Shown piece after piece: positions 23,201-34,053 of a stretch of 64,000 nucleotides of DNA. A model generated the notes under the pieces. The model was not told the origin of the DNA, ran no database searches, and worked only from the letters and a program-made list of their open reading frames with translations. How positions within the stretch are numbered: position 1 is the stretch's first letter; the number at the start of each line of letters is the position of its first letter. The stretch comes from Hydrangea macrophylla (lineage: Eukaryota > Streptophyta > Magnoliopsida > Cornales > Hydrangeaceae): assembly GCA_033977485.1 (NCBI GenBank), contig CM066995.1:50839162-50903161 (forward strand), written 5' to 3'. The translations under genes and the position numbers were made by a program.

Positions 23201-26200
23201 TGCATAAGGGTATGTCTAATCTGAAAACCAAAAAAGCCTTAGGGTATGTCCAGTTTGCGGATTTAGAGAAAGAAAAAGGCTAAGGAAAAGAAAATGAGAT
23301 GGAAAGCTAATCCCGTAGTTTTCATCAATTCACTACTAACATTAGAAATTAGAGATTTTCAAAATACATAGGAACACGAAAGATAATAAAATATCAATAT
23401 ACGTTAGACAAGTGTTTTCTGTATTTTTATCCATTTTATTTCCCTCACTAATGCGATAAACCACATAAAGCCTTTGGCTTTGTTTGGTTCTTGGATTTAA
23501 TGAGGGAAACGAAAAGAAAACATAGAGGAAAATATCTTCCTTTGTTTGGTTAATAAGGAAAGTGACGAGGAAAATAGGAAAGAAAAGTGAATAAGTTGAG
23601 AAACAAATTTAACAATTTGAATGTTGTCTCATTTTCCTTCCTTTATTCATATAGTACAATTATATTTTAGAAAATTTAATTTTTAATGTTATTTAAGTAT
23701 GAAGGAAAACACAAGGGAAAACTCAGAGGAACTATTTTTCCTTCTTGTTTTCCTTCCCCTTTTCTTTTCCTTCACAAAATCCATGCACCAAACAAAGCCT
23801 TAAGGTTCCAAAGGAGGGAAAGCCATGTACACCATGTTCTCCTTAATTAATATCAACGTCCTCACTCCTTGGAACTATCCCATATTCGTCTTTCTCAAAT
23901 ACCTTAAAAAAGAGGAAGGGAAGTTAACTCAAAAATATTCACAAATTTTAATTTATCTTTCACCCTCCTTTATTTTTCCTTTTTAATCAAACAAAGAAAG
24001 TGTTTCCTCAGTGTTTTTCTTAATCCATGAGCCATACAGAGCTTAAGGACTAAAAGTGTGCGTAGACAACTATCCAAATTTCCATGAACATAAAAGCAGC
24101 AAGGTCTACAGAATAAAATACCTGGAGGCCAAAATTGCTAGCATTACAATGGAGTATTCCTTCTTCAATCGAGCGTATCCTTACAACCGGTAAAACTGGG
24201 CCAAACGGCTCCTCCCACGCTATCCTCATGTCGGGTCGAACATTGTCCAACAATAGAGGCCATAAAAGATTTCCCTCCCTCCTGTATTCTTGGCAAAATG
24301 TTGCTCCCTTTTGCTTTGCATCCATGACAAGTCCTTCAATAAAGTTAGCAGAAGACTCTGTGACAACCGGAGTTATATCACAGTCCTCCTCGGGGGGCCC
24401 AACGGTCAATTTTTCTACTTTTGCATTGACTTTCTCGACAAGAGCATCAGCTACAGATTCCATTACCAAGACAACCTTCACTGCCGTGCATCTCTGACCA
24501 CTGTGAAGGAGAAAGTACGGAGAAATTAGGAGAATTGTGTTAGTTGCAAGTTAAGCAAAAAGCGATAGTAGAAATCATTTGCTGTTTGAAGATAATTTTG
24601 GGTCGCCGAAGAAATTAGGATTCGGTTGAAAAACAGCAGGGAAGAGGTGCCTTGAGTTTTTCTGAGGAAATGAGATTGCATAATATAGTAACAGTTGCAA
24701 TTACTCCTGGGTATAACAAATGCTTTCTTTCAAGAGAAGTAGAAAAACTCCGGAATTCTTTTTAATATTTAGATAAGGGAAAACTATTTCGGTGGTGTTT
24801 TCCTCTATGTGATAGGGATCAAAGGGAGATTTTCATAATAATTGGATTTGATCCGGGAGGATATTGTATTTTATTTGTTTATTTAGGTTTAGAAAGTTTT
24901 TATTTAAAGAATAAATATCAATTAGGAATAAATATCTTTCAAGGATATTATCAATTAGGCAATTTTAAATTAGAGTATAAATATCTCTATGAGATCTTAT
25001 CTATTAGGAAGTTTTAGATTTCAGGAATCTTTATTTCTCTATAAAAAGAGGCCATGCTTATTGTATTAAAACAGCTTATGATTATGAATAAAAAATATTG
25101 AGTTTTTTCTTTGAGAGCATTCAAGGTATTGGTGGACTCCAATAGATCTCGGTGGATTCCAAGAGTTCTTCTCTTTTTCTTGGTGGACTCCAAGAATCTA
25201 TCTTTTTCTTCTTGTTCTTTAATTATTCATCAATTTTCCATCCATATTCATATTTTATTCGAATGTCCAGCGTCACTATGCTTAAATAACATTCATAATC
25301 AGTTTTGGTTAAAGTATAATAGGAACTCAAGAAAAGAAATGAAGAGAACTGACTCACAAAAATCAAGATTTATAATTTTACTTTCACATATTTCACAAGT
25401 GTTTTCATTCATGCTTAAATCAGATTGTAAATTAAAAAAAATTCATAATATAATAGGAACTCAAAAAAGAGGGAGGGAAGGGACACACAAATTCAAAACT
25501 TTTAATTCTATTTTCACCCTATTTTCTTTTCCTTCATATCTTGTCACTTTTCCTTTACAAACCAAAAAAAAAAAAAAAAGGATGTTCCACTGTGTTTTCT
25601 TTCTCTTCCCTCACTGAATCCACGAACCAAACAGAACCTTAATGGAGAAATAGAGGAAAGGAAATGAATACAGCACAACCACAATGGAGCTGATAAAAAC
25701 TTTCACGTACTGAACCATGGATGTTAATGATAAAAAAACTGAATAGCGGGCAATAAAGATGATCTATTATGCTAAATTTTAAGTTCTCTAGATATTATCA
25801 TAGAATGAACTGTTACCAATCGGAGCGTATTCCTTACCTATAAGAGAAGCCTCCTTTTACAATATTAGATGCCGCTAAATCCAAATCAGCATCTTCGAGA
25901 ATAATGCAGGCGTCTTTCCCACCCAGTTCCATTTGAAGAGGAACCATTCCTGCCTTCTTCGAGATTGCAATTCCAGTATCCCCACCAGTGAAGCTGAGTG
26001 AAAATGACTTAGTTAAGAGAGAAATATTGTTTTTTTTAAAGCAACAATTTGGATGTTCTTGAATGCAATGATTGAATCTATATGTTCACACATTATTTTA
26101 TAAAACAGATCATCATCATCTTAGGACAAATGGTGCTCATTCAAAACCGATGCGACTTTGCCATTTCAAGGACATATAGAAATCACTATGTAAGAGGAGA

Positions 26201-29200
26201 TACAATGAAGTCTTCTATTTTCCTAAATTGCTTCATTCATGATGATGGATTTCAGTTACATGGACTTGGGTAGGCTTGTCGCGTGCGGGGGTGTATCCCC
26301 ATTTCCTACCCTATCAAAAGTCAAAACTCCAAATCTTTGGTTACGAATACTCGGCTTGAAATGTTTCTAAACGTTGGGGATGGGTATGCGGACACTTCAT
26401 CAACCTATAAAATATTTTATATTATATATCATAGTAATGAGTGTTCTTATTTTATTCAATTATATCCTTAATTAACGGTTTTCTATCTTTCTCTTCATAC
26501 AAAAAGCTGAAAATTCTGATTTGCTCCCGATTTTGAGATTCATCTTTCTTTTACAACATATGTGGAGGATCTTGGTACGGGTGTCGGCTACATATCTTGC
26601 ACCCCACATAGCCATGTCATAAACAGCTGACAAGAGTACACATACCTTGTCCCTATACCCACGTAACATAGATTTAAATTATTTATGAGACTAATCAAAT
26701 TTTAAGTGACAACCAAACAGGTTATAGAGTTTCTCAAAGTACGACTTGCTTGGGAACTGAATCAGCAAAGTACAAAAGCACTAACAAATTAGTGGAGACA
26801 ATAAGTTCCCAAGTTCAGTAAGGAAATACCTTATACAGTTCACTCCCGGATGCATAGTGAGGAAATCCCCGATTTCAGAACCTTTCCCTGTGACACAGCT
26901 AATAAGACCTTTGGGGCAACCGGCCAAGTGAAAGCAATGCACCATGTGGAGTGCAGCTACCGCACCCTGCAAGGAATGCAGTCATGAGCATAATGTCAAA
27001 ACCTAGTTAAGTACAAAATTGTATCTATTTGGGAAGAGTTTATCCCATGTGACCCTCACATTTGAGTGATCCATCATGATTTGAGTATTTTGTGGGTCCC
27101 CCAGAATAACTGAGAAATCACAGTGGATGTCAGATGGTGTGATGGTGACATGGGAAACTTCTCCTATTTGGGTGACAAATGTTAGATACAAAGGGTCATT
27201 GTGTATGATGACATATTTTTTTTTTTTTTTGAATTGAAGACAAAATTAGTATAACCCTCAATGTCAAATTTCCTACCTGGGTTGGAGGCTTGAGCACAAG
27301 GGAGTTTCCTGCAATAAGTGCAGGAGCAATTTTTGAGACAGCAAGATTAACAGGATAGTTGAAGGGTGGAATGGCTAAAACCACTCCAAGTGGAATCTGC
27401 ATTCGGGTGCAACGTGCAAATCAAATCAGTATAACACAGTTGCAGAAATACAATTTTGATACTGCCCAAGTACAAAAGGAAATAAAAAAAATTAATACCC
27501 CTGGCATCAAAACATAAAGTAATGAATGTACAGTAATGAATGTACAATAGAAACGAGAGAGAGAGAGAGAGAGAGAAAACCCAAATCTCTTATATTTGCT
27601 ACGTATCCCTTCCTACTAGTTTCCTTTTTGATAAAAAAAAAATCAGGTAAAAGAATAAGGCTAATCAGGAGTCAACTTCAGTTAGAATTTGAAAACATAA
27701 AATCAAGTGGGAAAGCAAGACGAGGGATAATGTTCAATAGTAAACATGAAACGTATAAAACACTACTAGTCAATAGATTAACTCATAAAAAAATGAAATT
27801 TCTGGGCCAGAATAGAATTTTTCATCTAATCAAATCGATGCTGTACTAGTTCCTTTAGGTCTACATCCTTGGAAATTTTAAGCTTTTTTGAAAGAGAAAA
27901 AAAAATTACTGCATCTTGCGCTCTCTATTATTATAAATAGTGTGCTTGCAGGGGAAAGATTCCTTTCCCCATTCCTTTCCCTAGGAAAAAATCATCCCAA
28001 ACAGTGTTTTAGACTATTCAATCCAACAACTCATATAAAGAGAGTGAATATCCCCTTCACTGTGCCACCAAATATTTTTTTCGCTGGACACAGCACCACC
28101 ATTTAGTTGCGATAAAAGGTTGGTTTTTGATTTACAAATACGATATTTAACAATATAGCAATAGACAACAATTGCGTGCAAGCGTGATCAACTAGCTATA
28201 TGTACATAATACATACAGTCAAGCGGGTACATACAATATGCTTTGGTTTGGACCCTAATTTTTTGAACTTCAGCTTTGCACTCTTCTGGTTTCGCTCCTT
28301 CCCCCACTTTGAACATCAGTTATTTAAGGTATTAAAAAAAAAACGTTACCATGGGTGGTAAGATTACCATAATAGACCTCTTCATAAGGTACCGCTAAGC
28401 ATCCTGAATGAAGTCATTTTGGACATTCCAAAAACTATATAGAAGAGATTTCAGTGGAGTTCCCACAATGTAATAAGCCAGTTTTCACTGAATTTATTAT
28501 ATATATCACACCAAACATAATGATAGTGATAATGTTTCAGATTTTACGTTTTAATGTTGAAGAAAGACCTTTATAGTTCATTATTGCAATATTGGGCATC
28601 CAGTAATCTTGCAATATTGGGCATCCGCGTAGACAACAACACATCTAAGTGATGTGGGACAACAACCAAAAGAAAGAGAGAACTTTCTCTATAATATTAT
28701 TAATCATCCAAAGCTTCTCCCAAAAGAGGTTTACAATCTTATTTATAATTACTGAAATCAACTAAAACTTAAAAGGAAATGTAATTTTCGTTTTCCTTAT
28801 TGACACCTAAATTAATAACCCTTTAAAGCCTGAAAATCAAGTCATAATCTCCTAAAAATACTCCTAAAATATATGCTAACCTATTGGGACTTAATTTCAA
28901 CATTTAGAATCCTAAAATAGCTTAAAACATGGACATAAAATCCTAAGAAACTAAAAAACGAAAATTACAATAAAAGAAAGATACATCGAAAATTTGAAAT
29001 TAATTGTTAAGTAACATAGTCATTTAAAAAAATTAACCAAAACTAATCATTGACAAACAGATACTTAGGGACCGTTTAGCAACTACGTTTACTTTTGCAA
29101 TTCAATTTCATAAAACTACGATAGGCCACAAGCTGTCCAAGATAGCTTATGGACTAACAATTTTCTGCGATTAAACTGCAGAAGCTGAGTTTGCCAAACG

Positions 29201-30297
29201 ATTATATCACAGCTCTTGAGCTCCATAATCACCAATTGCCCCAAAAAGTTGTTTCCAAACAAAGCCTTAGATATAGACCTCAGCATAGGTCACACCAAAT
29301 TTCGGAAAAGCTAGTAACTTCCTTGTATTTGTCAACTACGTCAGAGAGATCAGTGTAGCACATGAGAGTGAAGAAATTTACCTTGGAAGTAAGGCAGTAT
29401 TTGGTTCTATCATTCCCAGGGAAACTATCAGACACCAGAAACTTCCCTTCCCCAAGAATTCTAACACCTTCTTCTGCACAATATGACACCAAGTCCCCAG
29501 ACCTCACGACCTTCACCAAATCAAACCCAAACACAAAATCAACTTTTGCATTCATATATACACATAGATAACATACAAATTACTCCATAAATATGTATAT
29601 GACTAATTAATCTACTATATATCTAAAAGTATGCACATTTTTTTGAACAAAAAAGTCTTGCTACCTCATTATTTGGTACTAAAGTAATCTTACAAATGGC
29701 AGAGTAAATTGACTCAGTGCCCTCATTGTAAAATAACTCTAGGGCCCCCACTTTAATGATCTGACAGATTTTTCTTGTCCATTCAAAGAATTTGAACGCA
29801 ATGCTAATCCTACTAACTTCAAGTTCCGGGATAGCAGGCACACGCGCGCACATATATACACGCATACACATATGTTTAGATTCAATTTGAACCAAAACTG
29901 ACCAGGTAAATATGCAACAAAAGAAGACTAACAGAATATGCAACTACATACTTCAGTGACAGCATCTTTGGCTGGCTTAGCAATCTCTTTGACAAGGCAT
30001 TCAGCTATGGGCTTCTTGTGCTCTTTCAGAATTGCGGCAGCCTTGTGAAGCAATTCTGCCCTCTTCCATAGCGGTGTCTTTGCCCACAATTTCTGTGCTT
30101 TTTTAGCCGATTCCATGTTCTTGTTCACCTCTTCTTGGGTACATGCTACTCAATTTCAACACACCCACCAACACATAAATATCGAATATGAATATATATA
30201 TATATATATATATTCATTTAGAATTAATCAGAAACCAAATGGATCAAAATTTGAAAGAGATGTACATGCGCAAGCTACTCAAATTCAATACACACCG

Positions 30298-30329
<32 letters not shown>

Positions 30330-31027
30330 TCACAGTATGTTTGTGTACATTTAGAATTTTAGGGAAACCCATTAAGAAGAATTCATCAGAAACAAAATTG
30401 ATCAAAATTTGAAAGAGATACATGTACAAGATGCTCAAATTCAACACCCACAGACAGTTATACCATATGCATATATCTGATTGTATACATTTAGAATTTT
30501 GAAAACCCATTAACAAGAATTTACCAGAAACCAAATCGATCAAATTTTGAATTACATATATATGTATGTATGTGCAAGCAGCTCAAACTCAACACCCACC
30601 AAGTCACCAACAGCACATATACCATTTGCATGTACACAACTAGAATTTTTGAAAACCCATTAACAGGAATTAATTTAATTTATCAGACAAAAATTGATCA
30701 AAATTAGAAAAATATATGTACATGCAACGCTTCTCAAATTCAACACCCACCAGCAAATATGCCATTTGCATGTATGTTTGTATACATTTACAATTTCCGG
30801 GAACCCATTAACAAGATATTAGCAGAAACCAAATTGATCAAAATTTGGAATATGTATGTATATATAGAAGATATATATATACCTTGAACCTTGTACTGGG
30901 CCTTTCTGGTGGTGGGGTTGATGATGGGTACAGATTTTCCAGAGGATGAAACTTTCCATTCGCCGTCTGAGTAGTACTTGAACACATCCCCTTCTACGAT
31001 CTCTGCAAATCCATCAGTGATTTCCAT
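20126..31027 (-). CDS. GAPN: NADP-dependent non-phosphorylating glyceraldehyde-3-phosphate dehydrogenase, nine exons
   Basis: A cytosolic ALDH11-family enzyme that oxidises glyceraldehyde 3-phosphate straight to 3-phosphoglycerate with formation of NADPH (EC 1.2.1.9), bypassing phosphorylating GAPDH and phosphoglycerate kinase. Exons: 31027-30883, 30145-29952, 29510-29382, 27396-27277, 26966-26830, 25993-25838, 24500-24122, 22414-22298, 20239-20126. All introns are GT/AG and phases match, giving 1491 nt and 496 residues, the usual plant length. Visible are the oxyanion Asn169 (PPFNYPVN), general base Glu264 (MELGGKDA), nucleophile Cys298 (SGQRCTAVK), the NADP-binding stretch LVLKPPTQ and the EEPFGPV motif. 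There is no transit peptide, and the C-terminus is PTPSYTMG. The first ATG ([19 protein letters not shown]) aligns with the family start. No stop or frameshift was found, so it looks functional. Confidence 0.95.
20315..21027. mobile_element. DNA transposon remnant in GAPN intron 8
   Basis: Ends AGGGTGTTTGG (left) and CCAAACAGCACCT (right) are imperfect inverted repeats. The inverted similarity continues inward (gaatggacttctggaagaag against cttcagaagtccattccgg). It is 713 bp with no coding capacity. No clear target duplication was seen; hAT-like by terminus style only. Confidence 0.5.
21344..21780. mobile_element. MITE in GAPN intron 8, possibly nested in an older copy
   Basis: Left TTAGGGATAATTACACTGAC and right (reverse) TTAGGGTAAATTACACTGAT form the inverted ends, with tgacctcccctaaggtatgg mirrored inside. 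A second, outer pair with the same words lies at about 21090 (aaaattacactgatctg) and 21985-22012 (cagtgtaatttatccccc), suggesting one copy inserted within another. Confidence 0.55.
22298..22414 (-). CDS. GAPN: GAPN exon 8
   Basis: 39 codons (residues 421-459): [39 protein letters not shown]. Both joints are in phase 0. Confidence 0.93.
22748..22789 (+). promoter_or_regulatory. snRNA-type USE plus TATA, copy 1
   Basis: ATCCCACATCG (22748-22758) fits the plant snRNA upstream sequence element RTCCCACATCG exactly. TATATAA follows after 24 bp at 22783-22789. In plant snRNA genes this spacing is the Pol III type, whereas Pol II snRNA genes have about ten bases more. Function here is untested. Confidence 0.4.
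22967..23009 (+). promoter_or_regulatory. snRNA-type USE plus TATA, copy 2
   Basis: The same ATCCCACATCG (22967-22977) and TATATAAA (23002-23009), again 24 bp apart, in the second repeat of the TRIM-like element. Confidence 0.4.
24122..24500 (-). CDS. GAPN: GAPN exon 7 (largest)
   Basis: Residues 294-420. It opens [14 protein letters not shown] with the catalytic Cys298, then [35 protein letters not shown] and NASNFGLQ. Donor CAG/GTATTT. Confidence 0.95.
24808..25270 (+). repeat. LTR fragment in GAPN intron 6
   Basis: An LTR-like promoter (TATAAAAA at 25040-25047 followed by gaggccatgc) and a leader with attgagttttttctttgagagc, then ggtggactccaa-type words repeated three times (25130-25200). 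It is in opposite orientation to GAPN. Ends and target duplication were not found. Confidence 0.35.
25838..25993 (-). CDS. GAPN: GAPN exon 6
   Basis: Begins C-TTC (Ser242-Phe) [18 protein letters not shown] and carries [10 protein letters not shown] with Glu264. It ends GGFSYR/S at TATAG before GTAAGG, so the codon for Ser294 is split. Confidence 0.93.
26830..26966 (-). CDS. GAPN: GAPN exon 5
   Basis: Residues 197-241 plus two bases: [40 protein letters not shown]. It ends AG before GTATTT, and the split codon is Ser242. Confidence 0.92.
27277..27396 (-). CDS. GAPN: GAPN exon 4
   Basis: 40 codons (residues 157-196) from [17 protein letters not shown] to LVLKPPTQ. It holds Asn169 of the oxyanion hole and the cofactor-binding Lys of the KPP motif. 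Confidence 0.93.
29382..29510 (-). CDS. GAPN: GAPN exon 3
   Basis: 43 codons (residues 114-156) from [15 protein letters not shown] to KYCLTSK. Donor AAG/GTAAAT. It includes the [14 protein letters not shown] segment conserved in plant GAPN. Confidence 0.92.
29952..30145 (-). CDS. GAPN: GAPN exon 2
   Basis: Acceptor TTGAGTAG, then CATGTACCCAAG (completes Ala49, then CTQEEV). It contains [20 protein letters not shown] and ends DAVTE before GTATGTAG, leaving phase 0. Confidence 0.92.
30170..30880. repeat. Tandem repeat in GAPN intron 1
   Basis: About five diverged copies of a unit of roughly 130-150 bp, each with gaaacccattaacaagaatt, cagaaaccaaattgatcaaa and a tgctcaaattcaacacccac segment, separated by AT and CA microsatellites (30195-30212, 30300-30322). 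On the gene strand each unit includes a version of GTGTTGAATTTGAG, the sequence that precedes the true exon 2 acceptor. Confidence 0.6.
30883..31027 (-). CDS. GAPN: GAPN exon 1
   Basis: Codons 1-48 plus one base. It runs [19 protein letters not shown] to QYKVQ and ends CAAG before GTATATAT. The joint falls inside the Ala49 codon. Confidence 0.92.
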
Positions 31028-31242
31028 CGTTACCTTCCTTTGTCTCTGTTCTCACTTCTCAGTGAGCTTTAGACAGAGAGAGAGAGAGAGAGAGAGAGAG
31101 GGTGGGGAAAGAAACACTTCTACTAGCATTTTTTAAGCTAATACTGTATTGTCAGGTGGTAAATGAGACCATAATTGAAGGTTCATTTGGAATAGCTTTC
31201 TACTTACTTCTTGAATTCAATCTTTAAAAAGTTTTTTTATTA
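31028..31242 (-). promoter_or_regulatory. GAPN 5' UTR and core promoter region
   Basis: Upstream of the ATG the gene strand is CT-rich, with a (CT)n run at 31074-31100. Pyrimidine-rich leaders and GA/CT repeats are common around plant transcription starts. No convincing TATA box is visible between the repeat and the Stowaway-like MITE at 31243, so the promoter may be TATA-less. Confidence 0.4.
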
Positions 31243-31490
31243 CTCTTCTATCCTATTTTATGTCTCCTATTTTTATTTTTTTTTTAAATATTTTAAAATT
31301 ATTGTCCATTTTTTTAATCAGTATGTAAATTTTACTTAGTTTTTTAAACTACCTTTTCTTATAACCAACATCAAAACAAAAAAAGAAAGAGCAATAATTA
31401 TAGATAATTGTGAAAAGTAGATGTAATTTTTTTTTGTCCCCTTAAGTAGTTAGATTCCCAAAAGCGACACATAAAATGAGACAGAGAGAG
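31243..31490. mobile_element. Stowaway-like MITE upstream of GAPN
   Basis: Ends CTCTTCTATCCTATTTTATG and, in reverse, CTCTCTCTGTCTCATTTTATG, flanked by TA on both sides (31241-31242, 31491-31492). 248 bp, AT-rich and non-coding. It begins only about 215 bp from the GAPN start codon. A relative lies at 62276-62524. Confidence 0.55.
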
Positions 31491-32252
31491 TAGTATTTAG
31501 CCAACAGCAATACTACGATGATAAATACTTTTTACCAATACTTTCAATCTCTCTCCTGAGTGATATTATAGGGGTCTATTGAAATTATTCGGATCCCATA
31601 TTACCACTCAAAAAAAAATAGAATATATTTATAAATATTTGTAAAAAATATTTATTACCCAAATATAACTCTTTAGCCAGTTGACAAATTTTTTCGAATG
31701 ACTCATTTTTTTTCACAATTGAATAGATGAATCTTATTTTCAGCCAAAGGGGCCTCAAGCATAATGGTGGAAACTAGAAATGAATGGACTTTTTTGAGGT
31801 GGCATTGCAATTAGCTGATCAACAAGAAGGAAGATAAACACCCGCTTCAGGCTTTGATAGAAGATTGTAATTTTCTTTTCAGTGCATTTTTCTCACCTTT
31901 CAATAACTTTTTTGACAGGTCACGATCTTTGGCTGCAGGATTAAGGGGCAGCGCTTATGTGGCACTGGTAGGATCATACGATGAAATATTTTTTTTTATT
32001 TTTATTTTTAAAGATGCAAAAAAAAAAAAAAAAAAAAAACACCTCATTATGTTCTCCTGCTAGCACCACGCAGGCACTTTTACACTACTTTTTGAGAAAT
32101 TATTCAGTGAGCTGACACCCCATTGAGAGGTTCTACTCGACTCCTCATATTATTATGGGAATCATGACAAATAAATGTACCCTATTCCATGTTGCCATAC
32201 CTCCACTACTTGTCATATGCTTGCCAATTTTAAATGACATATGACTCAATGT
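31491..32252. other. Intergenic AT-rich sequence
   Basis: Nothing recognised apart from poly-A/T tracts near 31985-32040. Confidence 0.5.
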
Positions 32253-33142
32253 TAGCGCTGGCAATTCTGGCCCGCACCAAAGAGCCCGCCCAAAAACAAC
32301 CCGAAAATTTATGACTTCGGGCCTAGCAGATTTCATTAGCGGGCTGTTATTGGGTTTACTTATAATGCTTGTGTATATGTTCGGGGTTTTAGCGGGCCTG
32401 CAGTGAACCATTTGAAGCCCGTGAATATCTTAACAATACATAACTCTATAAAATAACAAAACCCTAGTTGTACTCTCTCTAAACAAATGACGCCTCTCTT
32501 CAATGCCCCTCTCTCACTTCTCTCTCTCTCTCTAGACTGGGATTGCAAACATCTCTCCACACACACACACACACTCTCTGATCTCACTCCTCTCTCTAGC
32601 CTCATCTTGATCTCTATTCTCTCTACACACATACACACAAATGTCTCCTCTCCTTCTCTCATATAAAATAATAAATTTTTTTTTTTTTTCATTTTCAACT
32701 CATTTTTTCCCCTAAGAAATCTTCTTTATTTTGACTAATAATACATACACATATGGTTTATTTTTATGGGTTTTTGTTTGTGTACTTTTCTTCTCTGTAT
32801 ATATATATATTGGTTTCATTTGGTTGAAATCTTCTACACATATAGATATACGAATATATATGGTTTCATTTGGTTGAATTAGGCTTTGTTTGGTTGAAAT
32901 CTTACACTTATAGATATACGTGTGTATATATATATATGTTGTGTGTGTATTACTTTTCCCTTTTGGAATGATGTAAAAAAAAATCTGCTCTGCATTGATT
33001 CGGACCAAACGGGCCAAACCCGGCCCGACCCATATCAAACCCGCACAGATCCGATCTTGGCTCGGCCTGGTTTTAGCCCAGCCCGACGTTAACCCGGACC
33101 GAGCCAGCCCGAGCCCGTCCAATTGCCAAGCCTACTCAATGT
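32245..33142. mobile_element. Non-autonomous hAT element with 8-bp TSD
   Basis: The element is 32253-33134 (882 bp). The duplication ctcaatgt is exact at 32245-32252 and 33135-33142. The ends TAGCGCTGGCAATT and AATTGCCAAGCCTA are inverted repeats, and subterminal parts are rich in gcccg/cgggc words in both orientations (32268-32400, 33000-33120). The middle is low-complexity CT, CA and AT repeat. No transposase is present. An 8-bp duplication and the TAGRGCTGGCAA-type terminus indicate the hAT superfamily. Confidence 0.8.
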
Positions 33143-33312
33143 TAATAGGGATCACATCATGTCAACATGATGAAGTGGTGTGACAGTCTTATAGAATAAT
33201 TTCTCCTATTTTTTCAATGCAATTATTTAATGGGACATATGAATAAGACACATGTCAAAAAGGTGTTGAGGGTAAGCAAAAACATGGTGAACAAAAATAC
33301 ACTATTTTCTTT

Positions 33313-33557
33313 TAAGAATAATATATATGAGTACAATCTCTCATACTTTGAGAAAATGGAATCGTTGTGCAGATCTTCTAGCTAACTTAAAAGAGTTGTG
33401 CCGATGGAGAAGTGTGTTCCTTGATGATAGTTCGATAGATATCAATTTGGCCCTTCTTTTGGACCAAAGTGATTTCCAAGGAGAAGTTAGGTTATTGCTC
33501 AATCTTGTTAAGCAAAATTTAGTTTGTCAAACAACTTTATTTAAGAGTAATATTTGA
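33313..33557 (+). pseudogene. LINE RNase H remnant
   Basis: A short frame reads HTLRKWNRCADLLANL, matching the C-terminal helix region of the plant LINE-associated RNase H domain (usual form H-RE-N-CAD-LA). Downstream the frame has no known motif. No RT is nearby, so this is a 5'-truncated or fragmentary copy. Alternatively it derives from a host RNase H-like protein. Confidence 0.35.
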
Positions 33558-33671
33558 GGCACTAACACTCGCACCCACATTCTGTCTCTCTCCTAATGGC
33601 ACTATGGGGTCCGCAGTGGACTCAAAGTGTCATTAGGAGAGAGATAGAGTGTGGGTGTGAGTGTTAGTGCC
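33558..33671. mobile_element. Fold-back MITE (114 bp)
   Basis: Left ggcactaacactcgcaccca and right tgggtgtgagtgttagtgcc are almost perfect inverted repeats. The pairing continues through tctctctcctaatggcac, leaving a loop of about 20 bases (33605-33625). No coding capacity. Target duplication not resolved. Confidence 0.65.
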
Positions 33672-34053
33672 CAAACATTGTTGTTTATTTAATTATTAAA
33701 ATTTTATAATCACTTATAAACTTTAAATTGTTGCTGCCAATCACCGATTGTAGCTTAGGCTGTCATTTGATATAAGAGGTGTGAATCAAATTTAAGGCCC
33801 GCGTATCAAAGGGTATGTGAAATAAATAAAGTCAAGTGAGGACAACAGTTTGAAGGCCAATACCAATTTTATTTTATTTTTTTTACCGAAGAAAATCTAA
33901 AAGAAAACTTTCACTGACATTATACGCTTAACTTCTTTTTTTTTTTTTTGGCTTTTGTTATATGCTTAATTGGTATGACTTTATCTTCTATATTTTTTAT
34001 ACTCATTGACCAAATTTTGGCAACTCAAATAGATTTGTGATCAATTAGAATGG
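33672..34053. other. Intergenic, nothing recognised
   Basis: AT-rich sequence with a T tract at about 33935-33950. It forms the left flank of the large nested retrotransposon. Confidence 0.5.

Larger units (their letters stand above)
22671..24043. mobile_element. Nested MITE family in GAPN intron 7 (GGCTCTGTTTGGTTC ends)
   Basis: Outer ends are ggctcagtttggttcatgg (22671) and ccatgagccatacagagctt (to 24043). Inside, 23469-23799 is a second, cleaner copy: ggctttgtttggttcttgg against its inverse ccatgcaccaaacaaagcc. Another loose right end of the family lies in intron 6 at 25614-25641. All are non-coding. Target duplications are not clear. Confidence 0.5.
25994..29381. other. GAPN introns 5, 4 and 3: non-coding content
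   Basis: Apart from exons at 26830-26966 and 27277-27396, this is AT-rich intronic sequence. Visible items are a GA repeat at about 27550-27575, poly-T/A tracts, a short direct repeat caatattgggcatcc (28588-28626) and a MITE-like pair at 29067-29269 (agggaccgtttagcaac against tttccaaacaaagcct, 203 bp). Nothing coding was recognised. Confidence 0.5.

Noticed and set aside
24135..24529. Two overlapping plus-strand open frames over GAPN exon 7
   Set aside because: They are the reverse strand of a well-supported exon with catalytic residues, and have no family motifs of their own.
29362..29571. Plus-strand frame over GAPN exon 3
   Set aside because: Shadow of the exon on the opposite strand.
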